Assembly: GCA_024707325.1 (NCBI GenBank)
Contig: JANPZY010000004.1
Span: 682,001 to 746,000, forward strand
Reading direction: 5' to 3'
DNA: 64,000 nt
Source of the DNA: Opitutus sp.
Lineage (GTDB): Bacteria > Verrucomicrobiota > Verrucomicrobiia > Opitutales > Opitutaceae
Numbering within the stretch: position 1 is the stretch's first letter; every line of letters starts with the position of its first letter. The notes beneath the pieces were generated by a model, which made no database searches, had not been told where the DNA came from, and saw only the letters and a program-made list of their open reading frames with translations. This document shows, piece by piece, positions 38,901 through 47,700 of this stretch. The translations under genes were made by a program, and so were the position numbers.

Positions 38901-39590
38901 TTGGCGACTGAAACCCGCTGGGAAACTTTCCTCGATCGCGTGGCGCGCACGGCGCTGTTCTACAGCCCGCTGCGGCACTTCGTGCTCTACAAATACCGCT
39001 ACGCGTTTTCGCCGTCGCAGCTCCGCGCGCTGCTCAACCTCGTCGACGAAGCGCTCGCGGTTCCGGGCGATCTCGTGGAAGTCGGTTGCTATCGCGGCTA
39101 CACCACCACGTTTCTCAACCGCCACCTGAACGAAGTCGCGCCTGGGCGTCGGTATCTCGCCATCGACACGTTCAGCGGTTTCACGCCGGAAAGCGTCGAC
39201 GTCGAAGTAAAGCAGCGCGGGAAATCCGCCGGACACCGCGCGTTTGCGAAGTTCACCGTGAACTCCCGGCGTGTGTTCGATGCCACGCTCAAGCTGAACA
39301 ACATCACCCGTGTCGCGGTGATCGAAGGCGACATCTGCCGGCGCGACCTCGATCCGGCGCAGCGGTTCTGTTTCGGATTGATCGACGTCGATCTCTACGC
39401 GCCGTCCCGCGCCGGCCTGGAAAAAGTCTGGGCGCAGTTGAATCCCGGCGGCGTGATCGTCGTGGACGATTGTCAGCCGCGCCAGATCTACGACGGCTCG
39501 CGGCAAGCGCTCGAGGAGTTCGGCAAAGAGCACGGCGTAGCGTTTGAGATCGTCGCCGAAAAGCTCGGCGTCTTGCGGAAGCCGCGCTGA
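38901..39590 (+). CDS. class I SAM-dependent methyltransferase, TylF/MycF-like
   Basis: A 229-residue methyltransferase. The SAM motif is DLVEVGCYRGYTTTFLNRHL; YLAIDTFSGFTPESV, GLIDVDLYAPSRAGLEKVW and GGVIVVDDCQP match the TylF/macrocin O-methyltransferase group, whose metal-binding aspartates are in the last two. Members methylate sugar hydroxyls in natural products or surface glycans. A TTG start is used; no ATG is suitable. It may follow tsaE in the same unit (63-base gap). The substrate is unknown. Confidence 0.8.
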   Translation: MATETRWETFLDRVARTALFYSPLRHFVLYKYRYAFSPSQLRALLNLVDEALAVPGDLVEVGCYRGYTTTFLNRHLNEVAPGRRYLAIDTFSGFTPESVDVEVKQRGKSAGHRAFAKFTVNSRRVFDATLKLNNITRVAVIEGDICRRDLDPAQRFCFGLIDVDLYAPSRAGLEKVWAQLNPGGVIVVDDCQPRQIYDGSRQALEEFGKEHGVAFEIVAEKLGVLRKPR

Positions 39591-39678
39591 CCGCAGTGTG
39601 GCGCGGCGCTGCTTTTTCGCCGCAGAGCGCACAGAGCTCGGACACAGAGGGCACGGAGGCCGGGCCGCTTGATCACGG

Positions 39679-39898
39679 AAACACGGCCGTAACCCGAGCC
39701 GCATCTCGTCGCACGCGTGTTCGCACCTTGTCGCAACCGAGTCCGGACATCGTCACGACCCTGTCCGAACCTTGGGTCGACCGTGTCCGGACCTTCGCTC
39801 GATCGTGTGCGCACCTTTGATCGACCGTGTCCGCACCTTTGGCCGACCGTGTGCGCACAGGGGCTCGACGTGGTGCGCACTGGGTCGCGACCTGGGCA
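39679..39898 (+). repeat. 22-bp tandem array C (10 units)
   Basis: The longest array: nine units in strict 22-bp register from 39701, preceded by one weaker unit. The best-conserved units (39767-39854) contain TCGACCGTGTCC or CCGACCGTGTGC. It fills most of the 344-base convergent gap between the methyltransferase and the RG-rich protein gene and abuts the latter's terminator. Bases 39591-39678 show nothing recognisable. Confidence 0.92.
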
Positions 39899-39899
39899 C

Positions 39900-39925
39900 A
39901 AAAAGCGGCCCGAGGGGGCCGCTTT
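39900..39925 (-). terminator. rho-independent terminator for the RG-rich protein gene
   Basis: On the minus strand, AAGCGGCC and GGCCGCTT pair around a six-base loop and are followed by a T run. It is nine bases from the stop of the upstream gene. Confidence 0.85.
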
Positions 39926-39934
39926 GAAAAGGAA

Positions 39935-41827
39935 TCAGGAGCGCGTCTCCTCAATCGGAGTCGGAGGCGGTTGCGGGGCCTCGGCCGGCGAAGGATCGGC
40001 CGCCGGTGTGTCCACCGCGGTGGCTTCCGGGTGCGCGGGCGCCTCGGGAGCCGGAGTTTCCGCCGCGGCAGGCGCTTCCGTCGTCGCAGCAGCTGGCTCG
40101 GCTTTCGGCTCGGCGGGCGTCTCGGGGAAGTTCTCGGGATCGTGTTCCTCGCCTTCGACTTCCTTTTTGCGGGCCTCGACCATCGGCGGCGGCGCAAAGA
40201 GGCGTCCGTCGATGAACTCGGTCACATAGCCTTCGCCAACCAACCAGCGCAGGTCGCCTTGCAGGCGGCTGAGCTTCGCGCGCTCGTCGATCGAGAGCAC
40301 CGCCTCAGCGGCAGTCTCACCTTCGGCGGCCTTCGGGGCGGCGGTCTGGATGCCGAGGAACTTCGGCGCCAACTCGCTCGCGCGGACCATCGGATTGGCC
40401 TCGATGAAGGAGATGAGCGCGGTGATCGTCTCGGAGAAGGTCTGACCGGGCACGCGGAATTTACGCTTCACGGCGCAAACGTAGCTAATGCCCTTCGAGC
40501 CCTTCTTGAAGATCGTGAAATGTTCACGACGGAGGCGACCGCGGAGCGCGTTGGCCGTATCCAGCGGGAAACGACGCTGACGCTCGAGTGCGCCTTCGAT
40601 GGCGCGGCGGATTTCGCTGGGAGGAATCGTTTCGACGAGCTTGCCGTGGAAACGGGCGGACTCGACGGCGCGCACGACTTTCTCGCGCGCGTGGCTCAGC
40701 AAATACGTGCGAGCGTCCTCGAACGCGTCGAACGTGATCGCGGGCGCGGTCTCCGGCGTGGTGCTGTCGGCTTGCGCGGCGACTTCGGCCGCAGCGGCTT
40801 CGGCCACGGGAGTCTCAGCGTCGGGAGCGACAACGGGAGTCGTCGGAGCGGGAGCGGGTTGAGCGGTCTTGGCGCCGGGAGTTTTCCACGTGTAGCGCGT
40901 GGTTTTCCTCATTTTCTCCAGCCACTGCGCCACGGCTTCCGGATCGCGCACGGTCTCGATGCGGCTGCGGAAAGTCTCGAACGGCATGCGCGAGACCTTG
41001 GCGGCGTGGTGCTGCTGCACGATCTGCGAATAACGGTGATAGTTCGGCGGCCCGAGCAGTTCGCCGGTGACGCCGCACTTGTTGATCACCTGGAAATTTC
41101 CCTTCGGGGGATCGATCTCGACTTCGGCGAGATCGAAAAAGCGGCCGAGGTGGTTGGTTAGCACGTGCGAAACAGCGGCCTCCTCGGTGTCGAAGGGAAC
41201 GCCGTCCGGGACGGAAAGATAAAGCGGGCGCTTCGCGTCGCCGGCTTCCGGCGAGGGCTTGCGCGTGAGGACGACAACGAAGCGGTCGGCCTTCTCCACC
41301 ACGGTGCGCGCAATCTGGAAGAGCTCGATCGTGCGGCAGGAAGAGCGGATGGTCTTCGCGAGCGCGTTGAAGCTCGTGTCCTCCGGATAAAATGCGACGG
41401 AGAAAAACGGGCTCTCGTATGGGCCGCGCTCGACGGACGCATCGTGTCGACGCTCAAAACGGCCTCCACGTTCGCCGCCTTCGCGGTCGCGACGCGGACC
41501 ACCACCTTGGAAATCGCGGCGCGGGCCGCCACGGTTGAACTCACGGCGCGGAGCCGGCGAGTCACCCGAGGGCGCTTGGGGAGCACCGGGCGCAGAACCA
41601 GCATCGCCCAACGGCTTGCGGAAGCCGCGGCGATCTCGGCGGTCGGGCGCTCCTGCGTCACGGCGATCAGGGCCGCCTTCGCGGCGGGGACGATCGTTCC
41701 GTTCCCGTGATGCGGGCGAGGACTTATCCTGCGTCCATTGCGTGCCAAAGCTGAAGCCTTGGAGCTGGGTGAGGTCCAATTTGTTGAAATCCTTCGCAGG
41801 ATTTTCCGGGGCGGGAGTATCGTCCAT
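39935..41827 (-). CDS. RG-rich putative RNA-binding protein of unknown function
   Basis: A 630-residue cytosolic protein with three zones. Residues about 35-140 are disordered and full of Arg, Gly and Asp (RRDREGGERGGRFERR), like RGG boxes. The ordered middle (about 140-510) includes PYESPFFSVAFYPED, NFQVINKCGVTGELLGPPNYHRYSQIVQQHHAAKV and RRAIEGALERQRRFPLD. The last 110 residues are Ala/Pro/Glu-rich and disordered. There is no signal peptide or catalytic motif. RGG-type tails commonly bind RNA, so an RNA-associated role is a reasonable inference. ATG at 41827 is preferred. It has its own terminator and is divergent from the nucleoside hydrolase gene. Confidence 0.7.
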   Translation of the reverse strand: MDDTPAPENPAKDFNKLDLTQLQGFSFGTQWTQDKSSPASRERNDRPRREGGPDRRDAGAPDRRDRRGFRKPLGDAGSAPGAPQAPSGDSPAPRREFNRGGPRRDFQGGGPRRDREGGERGGRFERRHDASVERGPYESPFFSVAFYPEDTSFNALAKTIRSSCRTIELFQIARTVVEKADRFVVVLTRKPSPEAGDAKRPLYLSVPDGVPFDTEEAAVSHVLTNHLGRFFDLAEVEIDPPKGNFQVINKCGVTGELLGPPNYHRYSQIVQQHHAAKVSRMPFETFRSRIETVRDPEAVAQWLEKMRKTTRYTWKTPGAKTAQPAPAPTTPVVAPDAETPVAEAAAAEVAAQADSTTPETAPAITFDAFEDARTYLLSHAREKVVRAVESARFHGKLVETIPPSEIRRAIEGALERQRRFPLDTANALRGRLRREHFTIFKKGSKGISYVCAVKRKFRVPGQTFSETITALISFIEANPMVRASELAPKFLGIQTAAPKAAEGETAAEAVLSIDERAKLSRLQGDLRWLVGEGYVTEFIDGRLFAPPPMVEARKKEVEGEEHDPENFPETPAEPKAEPAAATTEAPAAAETPAPEAPAHPEATAVDTPAADPSPAEAPQPPPTPIEETRS

Positions 41828-42094
41828 GTAGTCGAGCGGTGTAGGTCCGCGAGGTTTGCTGGAGCAGCGAATCGGGTGTAGTCGGGCCGGAGTTTTGACG
41901 GCGGCAGGGGTGAGGCAAGCGGATTCCCCGGACACTCAAGGCGGGCGGTTGTTCGCTCAAGGTTCGGGCAAAGACAGGTAACGGACACGCGCACGAGCGA
42001 TCGCCACGAGTCCTTTTCGCGTCCAAAGCGTCAGGCGGCCACCTCCCCGCCTCCCCTGAGCGGATCCCCCACTCCTTCGCCGCATCGGCCGCCT

Positions 42095-43108
42095 ATGAAA
42101 ACTCCCCTTCCCGTCTTGTGCCTGCGCTTGTTGCTGGTGATCGCCGTTGTGCTGCCTCTGTCCGCCACGCGTGCCGCGCAGAGCCGCCCGGCTCCGGTGG
42201 TGTTGGCTACCGATATCGGAGATGACGTGGACGATACGTGGGCGCTCGTGCATCTGCTCCATTCGCCGGAGCTAAACTTGAAAATGGTGCTCACCGACTT
42301 TGGCGCCCCGCGATTCCGGGGCTCGCTCGCCGCGAAACTGTTGCAGGAACTCGGCCGCACCGACGTGGCCGTAGCCCTGGGCGTGTCGACCGGACCCGAG
42401 GAAGCGGAGACCCGCAATCAATACCCGTGGATGAAGAACTACGATCTGGCGACCTACCCCGGCGAGATCCACGAGGATGGCGTCGCGGCATTTCTCGATC
42501 TCGTGAGAAACTCGCCCGAGGTGGTCACCGTGATCGCGATCGGACCGGCGCCAAGTCTCGCGGAAGCGGTGCGGCGCGATCCGGAGTTTGCGCGCAAGTG
42601 CCGCTTGGTCGGCATGCACGGGAGTTTCGATGTCGGCTACGGCGAAGGCACCGCACCCGCCGCCGAGTGGAACGTGCGGGCCGACGTGCCTTCGCTGCGC
42701 ACCGTGTTTGGCGCGCCGTGGCAGGACATCCTTCTCACGCCCCTCGACACCTGCGGCATGATCAATCTCCGCGACGAAAACTACCGGCGCGTCTGGCAAG
42801 CCGCTCCGGAAAAAACCGCGGCTCGCGTCATCATTGAAAACTACTGCGTGTGGGCGCCGCGCGCGTCCTGGATGGAGCGCATGTTTTTCGTCACGCAGTC
42901 GTCCACTCTCTTCGACGATGTGGCCGTTTACCTCGCTTACGCGGAGGACCTCGTGGAGGTGGAGAACGTGACCTTCAACATCACGGACGACGGCTTCACT
43001 GTGCGCGATGCCGCCGGTCCGTTTCATGCGCGCGTCGCGCTGCGTTGGCGCGATCGCGCAGCCTTTGAGGCGCACCTCACCGAGCGTGTTTTAGGCGACG
43101 CGCGCTGA
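42095..43108 (+). CDS. exported inosine/uridine-preferring nucleoside hydrolase-like protein
   Basis: A 337-residue protein with a signal peptide (LRLLLVIAVVLPLSATRAA). The N-terminal calcium site is VVLATDIGDDVDDTWAL, a variant of the DxDxxxDD motif of the nucleoside hydrolase family; VTVIAIGPAPSLAEAV also fits. These enzymes hydrolyse the N-glycosidic bond of ribonucleosides. An exported form suggests scavenging of nucleosides outside the cytoplasm. Two Asp of the classical DTDPGxDD motif are shifted, so activity should be treated as likely rather than certain. Confidence 0.8.
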   Translation: MKTPLPVLCLRLLLVIAVVLPLSATRAAQSRPAPVVLATDIGDDVDDTWALVHLLHSPELNLKMVLTDFGAPRFRGSLAAKLLQELGRTDVAVALGVSTGPEEAETRNQYPWMKNYDLATYPGEIHEDGVAAFLDLVRNSPEVVTVIAIGPAPSLAEAVRRDPEFARKCRLVGMHGSFDVGYGEGTAPAAEWNVRADVPSLRTVFGAPWQDILLTPLDTCGMINLRDENYRRVWQAAPEKTAARVIIENYCVWAPRASWMERMFFVTQSSTLFDDVAVYLAYAEDLVEVENVTFNITDDGFTVRDAAGPFHARVALRWRDRAAFEAHLTERVLGDAR

Positions 43109-43119
43109 GTTCGTCGGTT

Positions 43120-43773
43120 TTACGAAAACACGGGTCGGTGAGCTTTCGTTTTCCGACGAAGCGCGAATCCCGCTGCGCCCGCCAAGGTCGCCGCTCCGAA
43201 GAGCGCCGTCGTCGCAGGCTCGGGGATGGGCGTGATGTCGGGCGTGACATCAGGGAACTCGACCTGGTCGAAGACCGCCCGGAAAACAGTGTCTCCATAG
43301 GAAATCCCGACGTCACGATACGTGCGGATTTCGAGATAGATCGGGTCTTGGAAGCGTTTCGACGGGTCCAGCACGAACGTAGGCGCGTAAAGAAAGTCCG
43401 GATTCGGATTTTCAGGATACGACAAAATACCCAGCGACCACTTCCCCGAGGGCAGTTGCTGCACAGTCACCGAACCCCACATCTCGAGCTCGAAAGGCCC
43501 TGCCCCGTCCACATCGCCACTGAATCGAAACAACGAGGGCGCCTGCGGATTTGAAAAATCGATCGTTGTTTCAAACGAGATCCAGCCCGCCCTGGGCATA
43601 ACATGATGCTGAAGGTAACCGCCGGACTCCTCCCAGTCCGTGTGGTCCACGTTGTAGTAGTAATAGTCGGCTTCGATTTCGTCAGAAAATCCCGTCAGCC
43701 GCATCACCTGTCCATCGGCCACCGAAGCGCCCAACGTCACCAGCCCGAGCAAAGTCACGCGCATCGAGTTCAT
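43120..43773 (-). CDS. PEP-CTERM exported protein 3
   Basis: A 217-residue exported protein: signal peptide (VTLLGLVTLGASVADG), a beta-rich body with a tyrosine cluster (ADYYYYNVDHTDWEE), and the C-terminal signal IPEPATTALF, then GAATLAGAAGFAL and RRKTKAHR. It does not look like a close paralogue of the pair at 28-30 kb beyond the sorting tail. It converges with the nucleoside hydrolase gene 11 bases away. Likely surface anchored or released by an exosortase; no exosortase is in the window. Confidence 0.8.
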   Translation of the reverse strand: MNSMRVTLLGLVTLGASVADGQVMRLTGFSDEIEADYYYYNVDHTDWEESGGYLQHHVMPRAGWISFETTIDFSNPQAPSLFRFSGDVDGAGPFELEMWGSVTVQQLPSGKWSLGILSYPENPNPDFLYAPTFVLDPSKRFQDPIYLEIRTYRDVGISYGDTVFRAVFDQVEFPDVTPDITPIPEPATTALFGAATLAGAAGFALRRKTKAHRPVFS

Positions 43774-43964
43774 GACCGACTGTAGCTGATCCAGCCCGGC
43801 GCTTCATCGAGTGAAATCCTGCTCGGAGCATGAGCCAAAGGAGGCTGCCCTGACGCCCGTATCGTCGGCCTTCACGGACGAAAACACTCCGCCGTTTGAT
43901 CCGCACCCGAGCGCTTCAGCGCTTGTTTTCTCCCGCGAGCCACACGGGCTTTCGCCGGGAGAGA

Positions 43965-44049
43965 TGGTGCTCAGGAAGGGACTCGAACCCTTACGCCTTG
44001 CGGCACACGCCCCTCAAACGTGTGTGTCTACCAATTCCACCACCTGAGC
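43965..44049 (-). tRNA. tRNA-Leu (GAG)
   Basis: Read on the minus strand, a seven-base acceptor stem (GCTCAGG / CCTGAGC), a D arm with GGTGGAATTGGTAGAC, a five-base anticodon stem with loop TTGAGGG (anticodon GAG), a long variable arm (GCCGCAAGGC) and the T arm GGGTTCGAGTCCC are present. The 3' CCA is encoded. The long variable arm confirms a class II tRNA. It decodes CUC and CUU. Confidence 0.96.
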
Positions 44050-44151
44050 ATTCTCGAATGAGAGGAAGGCGGACTAAGAGACATGCCTGCGTGCTTGTAA
44101 AGCACCGAAATTCATCCGCTGCGTTTTGCCTCTCTAGCGACGCATTTTGAT

Positions 44152-45204
44152 CTACTTCCGGTGCCGATCCACGAGCGCGCGCGCCAGCTCCGCCGGAAAA
44201 AATGGGCCCCGATAGATCAGCCCCGTGTAGACCTGCACCAGCGTCGCACCGGCATCGAGTTTCTCGGCGGCCCCCGCCGCATCTTCGATCCCGCCCACGC
44301 CAATGATCGGCAAACGCCCGCGCGTCGTCCGCGCAATGTAGTTGACGATCTCCGTCGAGCGCCGCCGCAGCGGCCGGCCGCTCAACCCACCCGCCTGGTT
44401 CACGTCCGCAAACGGTCCCGGGCGTGCGAGCGTTGTATTCGTGGCGATGATACCATCGAGGCCGAACTCCGCGATCACCTGCAACACCGCGTCGATCTGC
44501 GGCCACGTGAGATCCGGCGCAATCTTCAACAGCACCGGCACGCGCGAGGCGCCGCGCTCGCGATTCGCCGCGGTGATCGCACCGAGCAATTCGCGCAAGC
44601 GACTTTCATCCTGCAGTTGACGCAGATTCGGCGTATTCGGGCTGCTCACGTTGAGCACCAGATAATCCGCAAAATCCGCCAAGCGCTGGAAACTCGCCAG
44701 GTAGTCCGCCGTCGCGCGTTCGATGTCGGCGACCTTTGACTTGCCGAGGTTCACGCCGACCGGGATGCGCCGCCGTCCGCGACCAGGTTGCTTCTTCATC
44801 CGCGCCGCGATCGCTTCCGAACCCTCATTGTTGAAACCCATCCGGTTGATCACCGCTTTCTCGGCCGGAAAACGAAACACCCGCGGACGATCGTTTCCGG
44901 GCTGCGCGAGCGCGGTCACCGTGCCGACCTCGACATGGCCAAAACCCATCGCTGCCGCCGCCGGCCACGCCCGGGCGTTCTTGTCGAACCCCGCCGCCAG
45001 CCCCACCGCATTCGGAAACCTCAGCCCAAACGCCTCGATCGGGCGCACGGACGCCTGCGGCAACTGGTTCTTCCACTCCAGCAAGCGGCACAGCGGCGTC
45101 ACTCGCGCGAGCACCGCCATCGCATCCACCGCGAGCTCATGCGCATGTTCGGGATCGACCCGGAATAGAAGCGGACGAATCAGGTTCTCGTAGACCGAAG
45201 CCAT
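44152..45204 (-). CDS. pyrD: dihydroorotate dehydrogenase (quinone), class 2
   Basis: Oxidises dihydroorotate to orotate at the membrane, passing electrons to quinone through FMN. The 350-residue protein has the class 2 N-terminal helices (VYENLIRPLLFRVDPEHAHELA), GAVTALAQPGNDRPR-like FMN region, NRMGFNNEG, LVLNVSSPNTPNLRQLQ (catalytic Ser) and IGVGGIEDAAGAAEKL. ATG at 45204 is preferred. It is alone, between tRNA-Leu and a divergent acidic protein gene. Confidence 0.94.
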   Translation of the reverse strand: MASVYENLIRPLLFRVDPEHAHELAVDAMAVLARVTPLCRLLEWKNQLPQASVRPIEAFGLRFPNAVGLAAGFDKNARAWPAAAAMGFGHVEVGTVTALAQPGNDRPRVFRFPAEKAVINRMGFNNEGSEAIAARMKKQPGRGRRRIPVGVNLGKSKVADIERATADYLASFQRLADFADYLVLNVSSPNTPNLRQLQDESRLRELLGAITAANRERGASRVPVLLKIAPDLTWPQIDAVLQVIAEFGLDGIIATNTTLARPGPFADVNQAGGLSGRPLRRRSTEIVNYIARTTRGRLPIIGVGGIEDAAGAAEKLDAGATLVQVYTGLIYRGPFFPAELARALVDRHRK

Positions 45205-45385
45205 AGCCGGGCGAGCGTGAAACCACCCCGTCAAAATGCAAGGACCGCGCGCGCTAACCCCCTCTCTTCAACCGTTTTTTCTCGGGTAAACACCGATGGC
45301 TAACACCTGACAATTCACGGCTTTTTTGTGCTTGTTTTTTGACCCCTCGCTCGCACGCTGCGCCTCAAATTTTTCCCAGTAACTC

Positions 45386-46165
45386 ATGGCAAAAGCTACC
45401 TCTACTCTCGACTGGTGCGTTGTGCGCTTGGGCGAGGATCACAACTGGTGGGTTCACGAGACCAGCGATCCTGTGCGCTGGGACGTCGACGGACTGAGCA
45501 TCATTGATCCGCGCCAGCTCGCTCACCTGATCGAGCTCGTCGATCCGCTGCGCGATTACGGCTTCGACCAGGATGCCATGGAGCGCGCCTTCATCGCCTT
45601 CCGCATCGAGAAGGATCTCGGCGGCGGCAAGGTCCGCCTCAAGCGCACCAAGGAGTCCATCTTCGAATCCGAGGAAAAACTCTTCGCTCTGCCCGACATC
45701 CTCGACGAGGAAAACGGCCCCTACGCCGATCTTCTCGATCTCCTCACGCGCTGCCGCGTGAAGATGCTCAACGACCTCTTCGAGTTCGAGTCCAAGCTCA
45801 CCGTCGACGAAGTCGAAGACGAGATCCGCGAAGAGCAGAACAGCAACTTCATCGAAGGCAAAGCCGTCCACGCCTTCGAGGAGCTCAACACCATCCTCGA
45901 CTTCATGCCCGCCGGTTACGAGACCGACGACGAGCAGCCCGCCAAGCGCCTCGCCGACGAGGATGAAGCCGACGACCTCCCCGACCTCGACGAAGAGGAA
46001 GAGGAGAAGCTCAAGAACGACGAGTCGCTCAAGTGGGACGAGGACGAAGAGTCCGAGGACGACGAAGACGGCGAAAAGGACGACGACGAGTCCGACGAGA
46101 AGGACTACGACGACGACGAGGAAGAAGACGAAAAGCCCCGCAAGAAATCGCGCGGCAAACGCTGA
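45386..46165 (+). CDS. highly acidic conserved protein of unknown function
   Basis: A 259-residue cytosolic protein. Residues 1-175 are ordered: TLDWCVVRLGEDHNWWVHET, SIIDPRQLAHLIELVDPLRDYGFDQDAMERAF and LLDLLTRCRVKMLNDLFEFESKL. The last 75 residues are almost all Asp, Glu and Lys (for example DEDEADDLPDLDEEEEEKLK) and end in the basic patch KPRKKSRGKR. Acidic tails of this type mimic nucleic acid and often modulate protein-RNA or protein-DNA contacts. I recognise no family. A terminator follows. Confidence 0.68.
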   Translation: MAKATSTLDWCVVRLGEDHNWWVHETSDPVRWDVDGLSIIDPRQLAHLIELVDPLRDYGFDQDAMERAFIAFRIEKDLGGGKVRLKRTKESIFESEEKLFALPDILDEENGPYADLLDLLTRCRVKMLNDLFEFESKLTVDEVEDEIREEQNSNFIEGKAVHAFEELNTILDFMPAGYETDDEQPAKRLADEDEADDLPDLDEEEEEKLKNDESLKWDEDEESEDDEDGEKDDDESDEKDYDDDEEEDEKPRKKSRGKR

Positions 46166-46189
46166 TTCTCCCGCGTATCCACTTTTTCC

Positions 46190-46226
46190 AACACGGCAGC
46201 CCTCCCCGGCTGCCGTGTTTCTTTTC
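46190..46226 (+). terminator. rho-independent terminator after the acidic protein gene
   Basis: AACACGGCAGCC and GGCTGCCGTGTT pair around a short C-rich loop and are followed by TCTTTT. It lies 25 bases after the stop. Confidence 0.87.
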
Positions 46227-46375
46227 CAGCTTCGAGCCGCACCATGTCGCGCCCCGGTTCGCACGGTCGCTCAGGCGTGTCCGTTCCCCGTCCCCGCCGA
46301 AGCCCGGCTCCATCAGGTCGTGCTCGTGATCGTAATCGTGCTCATGCTCGCTCCGGCAACGCATCGATCACGAAC

Positions 46376-46507
46376 ACGACAAGATCCGACCGTGTCCGCA
46401 CTCAGTCCCGACACGGTCCACACACGCGCTCGACGTAGTCCGCACCTCCGCTCGACCGTGTGCGCACCTTCGCTCGACCGTGGCCGGACATCGTCGCGAC
46501 ACGGGCC
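46376..46507 (+). repeat. 22-bp tandem array D (6 units)
   Basis: Units start at 46376, 46398, 46420, 46442, 46464 and 46486 in exact register, and a decayed one follows. Units at 46442 and 46464 share GCTCGACCGTG. It lies in the convergent gap of 474 bases between the acidic protein and hemB; the rest of the gap (46227-46375 and 46530-46639) shows no other element I can support. Confidence 0.88.
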
Positions 46508-46639
46508 GTGTTTCGCACTCTTGCTCGGGGGATCACGAGTAAGGGCACGATCACGAGCACGAGGTCAGCCTCTGTGACCTCTGTGTCCGAGTTCCCTGAC
46601 ATCTGTGGCAAACCTACAACGCCACCTCGGCCTACCGAC

Positions 46640-47653
46640 TCAGCCGCGAAGTTCGCGCGCCATTTCTTTCGCGAAATACGTGAGGATCATGTCCGCGCCG
46701 GCACGCTTGATCGCGAGCAGCGACTCGCGACGCGTCTTCTTGAGATCGAGCCAGCCGAGTTTGGCCGCCGCCTGCAGTTGCGCGTATTCGCCGGAGACTT
46801 GATACGCCGCCACGGGTTTCTGGGTGGCGTTGCGCACGTCGCGGATGATGTCGAGATACGGCCCCGCGGGTTTCACCATCACGATGTCCGCGCCCTCGGC
46901 TTCATCGAGCGCGAGTTCGGTAAGCGCGGAACGGCGGTTCGCCGGATCGAGTTGATAGGTCGCCTTGCCGAGCAAACGCGTGCCCGCGGCTTGCGCGCTG
47001 CCAACCGCGTCGCGAAACGGACCGTAATACGCCGACGCAAACTTCACCGAGTAAGCCATGATACCGGTGCCGTGAAAACCCGCGCCATCGAGCGCGCGAC
47101 GGATCGCGCCGACGCGTCCGTCCATCATGTCGCTCGGCGCCACCAGATCGACGCCGGCACGCGCGTGCAGCACCGCCATCTTCGCGAGCACCGCGACCGT
47201 GCGATCGTTGTCCACATCGTCGCGCGAAGTCGTGAGCAAACCGTCGTGTCCATGCGTCGTGTAAGGATCGAGCGCGATGTCGGTGATCACGGTGAGCTCC
47301 GGCACGGCTTTCTTCACCGCGCGCACGGCGCGGAGAATAAGCGCGTCCTCGTGCAGCGCCGCGGAGCCTTCGTCGTCCTTCAGCTTCGCATCGAGTTTGG
47401 GAAAGAGCGCGACCGCGGGCACGCCGAGCTGCGCGAGTTCGCGGCACTCGGTGATGAGGCTTTCGATGCCGTAGCGGAAAACGCCGGGCATGGAGGAAAT
47501 TTCCTCCGGAGCCGCGTCGCCTTCGACGACGAAGACGGGCGCGATGAAATCCGCCGGATGCAACTGCGTCTCTTCCACGAGAGCACGCAGGCTGGCGGTG
47601 CGGCGCAGGCGCCGCGGACGTTGCGGGAGATCGAGCGAAAACGAGTCTGCCAT
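46640..47653 (-). CDS. hemB: delta-aminolevulinic acid dehydratase (porphobilinogen synthase)
   Basis: Condenses two aminolevulinate molecules to porphobilinogen in haem synthesis. The 337-residue protein has RLRRTASLRALVEET, FVVEGDAAPEEISSMPGVFRY, MAYSVKFASAYYGPFRDA (first Schiff-base Lys) and IVMVKPAGPYLD (second). The metal-binding region reads TDIALDPYTTHGHDG, with Asp in place of the zinc cysteines, so this is the magnesium-type rather than zinc-type enzyme. Start ATG at 47653. Confidence 0.95.
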   Translation of the reverse strand: MADSFSLDLPQRPRRLRRTASLRALVEETQLHPADFIAPVFVVEGDAAPEEISSMPGVFRYGIESLITECRELAQLGVPAVALFPKLDAKLKDDEGSAALHEDALILRAVRAVKKAVPELTVITDIALDPYTTHGHDGLLTTSRDDVDNDRTVAVLAKMAVLHARAGVDLVAPSDMMDGRVGAIRRALDGAGFHGTGIMAYSVKFASAYYGPFRDAVGSAQAAGTRLLGKATYQLDPANRRSALTELALDEAEGADIVMVKPAGPYLDIIRDVRNATQKPVAAYQVSGEYAQLQAAAKLGWLDLKKTRRESLLAIKRAGADMILTYFAKEMARELRG

Positions 47654-47700
47654 TTGAGTCCCACCCTACAGCAACCGCGCTGGCGCGCGAACCGTTTTTC

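Noticed and set aside
39596-39898. Short open frames across the repeat arrays (here and at 24064, 33434, 46376, 51338, 63882), whose translations share VRT and RP-like phrases
   Set aside because: A 22-bp period gives a 22-residue peptide repeat in any open frame by arithmetic alone. Units do not favour synonymous changes and there is no consistent start.
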